Of a DNA stretch of 38,818 nt, positions 36,879 through 38,818 are shown piece by piece. Each line of letters opens with the position of its first letter. The first letter of the stretch is position 1. Location of the stretch: contig NC_010124.1 of the NCBI RefSeq assembly GCF_000067045.1, positions 1-38,818 of the forward strand, given 5' to 3'. The stretch is from Gluconacetobacter diazotrophicus PA1 5 (GTDB lineage: Bacteria > Pseudomonadota > Alphaproteobacteria > Acetobacterales > Acetobacteraceae). The translations under genes and the position numbers were made by a program. The notes below the pieces were generated by a model that ran no database searches, had not been told where the DNA came from, and was given only the letters and a program-made list of their open reading frames with translations.

Positions 36879-36970
36879 AGGGTGAGCCTCCTATGGGTTG
36901 CAGGAACATGAGGCGGGGTGGTGTCCCGCCCTCATGTACTTAATGTATCGCGATACATTAAGTACCGCAA
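36876..36970 (-). promoter_or_regulatory. Leader module L3 with 30-bp perfect palindrome
   Basis: -35 TTGCGG (36970-36965), 17-bp spacer, -10 TACATT (36947-36942). The operator core (36944-36957) lies in a perfect 30-bp palindrome spanning 36936-36965. Leader hairpin ATGAGG/CCTCAT (36908-36935) has CGGG/CCCG inside and the CACCAC loop; CATAGG-N8-CCTATG at 36876-36895. Confidence 0.8.
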
Positions 36971-36998
36971 GAAAAAATCGCGGTTTTCCGCGAAAAAT

Positions 36999-37484
36999 CT
37001 ATCCCCCGCTCTTGCTAAGAGGAAAGGCTGAAAGCTGGTATGGCGAAGAAGGCACGTCTTCTTCAATCTGGTCCTTTCTATTCCACGGGCGGTAAGGCGG
37101 TGACACGATCTTGCCGTCCTGCTCATAAAGCCTGCCTTCCACCAATGCGCGCAATACATCGGACAGGTAGAGCGGATCACCTGGAAACCATCGGTGAGTA
37201 TTCCAATGGTCCAGAACGGCGCGGCGAACGGGATCGGGCAACGCCTCCACCTGTCGGCGCACATCACGCCAGATCCTCGCCCGCCTGTCTCTGCTGGCCT
37301 GTTGCTGCCGTGCCCACGTTTCTGCACGGCTCTCCATCACGGCATCCTCGTCCGGCTGCTGCTCCGCTATGAACGCGGCCAGCAAAGGGGCGGAATCCCG
37401 CTCCCGCTGCTGCTTGCGGCGCAAGGCGGCGCGCTTCCTGCTCGTGTCGTTGAACGGGTGCCGGTCCCACTTCTTAAACCGCAT
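36999..37484 (-). CDS. Hypothetical protein, paralogue of the upstream gene, 161 aa
   Basis: ATG at 37484 (MRFKKWDRH) with GGGAGG upstream; overlaps the end of the 117-aa gene by 11 bases. The core 'RDRRARIWRDVRRQVEALPDPVRRAVLDHWNTHRWFPGDPLYLSDVLRALVEG' parallels the neighbouring protein. Arg-rich and helical; no signal or membrane segment. Family not recognised. Confidence 0.6.
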   Translation of the reverse strand: MRFKKWDRHPFNDTSRKRAALRRKQQRERDSAPLLAAFIAEQQPDEDAVMESRAETWARQQQASRDRRARIWRDVRRQVEALPDPVRRAVLDHWNTHRWFPGDPLYLSDVLRALVEGRLYEQDGKIVSPPYRPWNRKDQIEEDVPSSPYQLSAFPLSKSGG

Positions 37485-37827
37485 TGCCGGAAGCCTCCCG
37501 CCTGTAGGCTGCAAGGTATCCTTTCAAGCCGCACGGGCTGGCCGGATAGATGGGATTCCTCAGCATCCGCCACGCATCGAGGAAGGCGCTACGCTCGGCA
37601 TCTGGCATCGTCTGGATCTCCCGACGAATAGCCCGCCAAGCACGGGCCTGCCGATCGCGGAGATAGCGTTGCTCTGGCGTCCACTGTAGCGCCTTGGGGC
37701 GGGGCTGCTCCTTCATGTCAGGAAAGAGCCCAAGCGGCTCTGAGGGGCCAACCTCGACCGGCTGCGGGGGCATAAGAACGCTTAGATCCGTCACGGCGAC
37801 GCCATACGGCCACGGACTGAAACGCAT
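37474..37827 (-). CDS. Hypothetical protein, 117 aa
   Basis: The start is set by the CATAGG/CCTATG hairpin with AGGAGG. The conserved core is 'RDRQARAWRAIRREIQTMPDAERSAFLDAWRMLRNPIYPASPCGLKGYLAAY', shared with the next gene, so the two arose by tandem duplication. The N-terminus is Pro-rich. Unknown function; the Arg-rich helices suggest nucleic-acid binding (inference). Confidence 0.6.
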   Translation of the reverse strand: MRFSPWPYGVAVTDLSVLMPPQPVEVGPSEPLGLFPDMKEQPRPKALQWTPEQRYLRDRQARAWRAIRREIQTMPDAERSAFLDAWRMLRNPIYPASPCGLKGYLAAYRREASGNAV

Positions 37828-37878
37828 AGGGTGAGCCTCCTATGGGTTGAAGTGAGTGCCGGCACGATGTGCCGGCAC
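37825..37878 (-). promoter_or_regulatory. Partial leader module L4 with double palindrome
   Basis: CATAGG-N8-CCTATG (37825-37844) contains ribosome site and ATG as in L1-L3. In place of operator and CACCAC hairpin there are two copies of the palindrome GTGCCGGCAC separated by GAT (37856-37878), forming a 10-bp hairpin ten bases after the upstream stop. Confidence 0.65.
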
Positions 37879-37887
37879 AAGTCTCGA

Positions 37888-38445
37888 TCATGCAGCCTTC
37901 GGCTGGCGGGCCTCGAACAAGGCTTTGAGGGTCATCAAGTCGCCATCCTCGCTATCCCGCCCGTCATCGTTCGCGGCTTCCTCGCGCGAATAAACGGCTC
38001 CATCGTTCATGACGAAACAGGTGTCTTCGAGATAGCTGGCCGGGGCCAAATCCGGCGTCCAAGCCTCTCCGTTCTCTGCGCGGCTGAGCATTTCCATGTA
38101 AAGATCAAGGCCCGTGTCCTGCTCGGAAACCGGCACAGCCTGCACCAGCCAGTTCGTGGGGCACTGGCCGCGCTCGCCGTCATACGGCACGGCCTCGGGG
38201 TCCACGAGAGCGAGGGCAGGGCGGTGAGACAGGAAGGCATCAATGGCCGCTTTCCAGTCTTCGCGGGAAGCCTGTTTCAGAGGATCAGAATTGGCACCCT
38301 CGGCATGGACTTCCAGAATGGTGGTCAGGATCTCGCGCATGTCCGACACGGTATCGGCTGCATCGACCGGCACGCTGACGACCAGATCCCCGAACAGGTG
38401 CGGCACGGCATGGCGAGCGGCCAGCACCTCAGCGTCATTCCGCAC
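37888..38445 (-). CDS. Hypothetical acidic protein, 5' end probably lost, at least 185 aa
   Basis: The visible frame starts at GTG 38445 but stays open upstream into foreign sequence, and no ribosome site is seen, so the true N-terminus was probably cut off by the junction near 38450. The protein is acidic, with 'LALVDPEAVPYDGERGQCPTNWLVQAVPVSEQDTGLDLYMEMLSRAENGEAWTPDLAPASYLEDTCFVMNDGAVYSREEA'. Not recognised. First gene of the minus-strand accessory block. Confidence 0.55.
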   Translation of the reverse strand: MRNDAEVLAARHAVPHLFGDLVVSVPVDAADTVSDMREILTTILEVHAEGANSDPLKQASREDWKAAIDAFLSHRPALALVDPEAVPYDGERGQCPTNWLVQAVPVSEQDTGLDLYMEMLSRAENGEAWTPDLAPASYLEDTCFVMNDGAVYSREEAANDDGRDSEDGDLMTLKALFEARQPKAA

Positions 38446-38452
38446 GTCCTGA

Positions 38453-38818
38453 ATACGGCCAACGGGCCGGCCCTACGTCATCGACGGCCAGCACGTCGCG
38501 ATCGGCGCCAGCATCGGATCGGCATCCTATCCGGCGGATGCGGGTTCATCCGATCTGCTGCGGCAACATGCCGATATCGCGCTGTACAAGGCCAAGGCGC
38601 TGGGGCGGAACTGCTTTCATTCGTTCGATGCCGGCCTCAGCTACGAAATGCGCAACAAGGCCCGGCTGGGCGACGAGCTGCGCGCGGCCATCGGAAGCAG
38701 CCAGATCTGCCTGCATTTCCAGCCGCTTTACACCATGCCCGACAACCAGATCGCCGCCTGCGAGGCCCTGGTGCGCTGGAACCACCCCGTACGCGGGATG
38801 ATCCCGCCGGATCAGTTC
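38453..38818 (+). pseudogene. Internal fragment of a GGDEF-EAL cyclic-di-GMP protein
   Basis: The frame (open from 38453, no start) encodes the C-terminal part of a GGDEF domain ('YVIDGQHVAIGASIGSASYPADAG...ADIALYKAKALGRNCFHSFD') and the beginning of an EAL domain ('LCLHFQPLYTMP'-like segment, then 'EALVRWNHPVRGMIPPDQF'). It runs off the window end. With no start and no plasmid context, it is most likely chromosomal sequence joined by assembly error or a real insertion breakpoint at about 38446-38465. Confidence 0.85.

Noticed and set aside
1-38818. CRISPR arrays, tRNA or rRNA genes, complete insertion sequences
   Set aside because: No spaced 24-37 bp direct repeats, no tRNA or rRNA signatures and no transposase were seen in any frame.

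Overview
The window looks like most of a conjugative plasmid from an alphaproteobacterium. An acetic acid bacterium (Komagataeibacter, Gluconacetobacter or Acetobacter) is my best guess, an inference from the RepC-type replicon, the P-type (VirB/Tra) transfer genes, the moderately high GC and the style of the chromosomal scrap at the right end. Both ends look artificial. Bases 1-39 are a cloning polylinker (XbaI, SpeI, NdeI and BamHI sites back to back). From about 38,450 the sequence changes abruptly into an internal piece of a GGDEF-EAL cyclic-di-GMP gene.

Layout. 0.04-2.6 kb: two diverged copies of a hairpin-rich repeat around a hypothetical gene and a DUF932 gene. 2.6-5.0 kb: an accessory array of small genes separated by three near-identical 163-164 bp foldable repeats. 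5.1-6.8 kb: an operon of six small membrane or secreted proteins behind an operator-controlled promoter, followed by a serine recombinase carrying a zinc-finger-like extension. 7.5-19.0 kb (minus strand): the type IV secretion operon virB3-virB2-virB4-virB5-orf-virB6-virB8-virB9-virB10 (split in two)-two lipoproteins-nuclease-Toprim protein. 19.3-22.0 kb: an RHH regulator, a paralogue of the 3.1 kb accessory gene, virB11 and a conserved gene of unknown role. 22.0-25.0 kb: almost no credible coding. It holds a phased 10-bp repeat array and about 2.7 kb of dense RNA-like helices. 25.0-30.0 kb: virD4, parA with a small RHH partner, and traK-traL-traM. 30.1-31.8 kb: repC with a predicted countertranscript RNA and an RHH gene. 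31.8-33.0 kb: a candidate oriT, a VirB1-type transglycosylase and a glycine-zipper lipoprotein. 33.0-38.4 kb (minus strand): small accessory genes including ssb, a trbM-like gene, a tandem-RHH protein and several unknowns.

How it works together. RepC plus its antisense RNA would control copy number, and ParA plus RHH would segregate the plasmid. TraKLM, VirD4 and VirB1-VirB11 would build the transfer channel; no relaxase is visible in the window. The 33-38 kb block and the DUF932 gene share a repeated promoter-leader module: a TGTATCGCGATACA operator between -35 and -10, a 5' hairpin with a CACCAC loop, and a second hairpin (CATAGG-N8-CCTATG) that contains the start codon and part of the Shine-Dalgarno. 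All these genes use the + strand as template. If the nic-like site at 31,862 is real, that is the strand that would enter a recipient first, so the block fits a leading region of early-expressed establishment genes.

The two signals I consider most worth pursuing are the large structured RNA-like locus between virB11 and virD4, and the repeated leader modules of the putative leading region.
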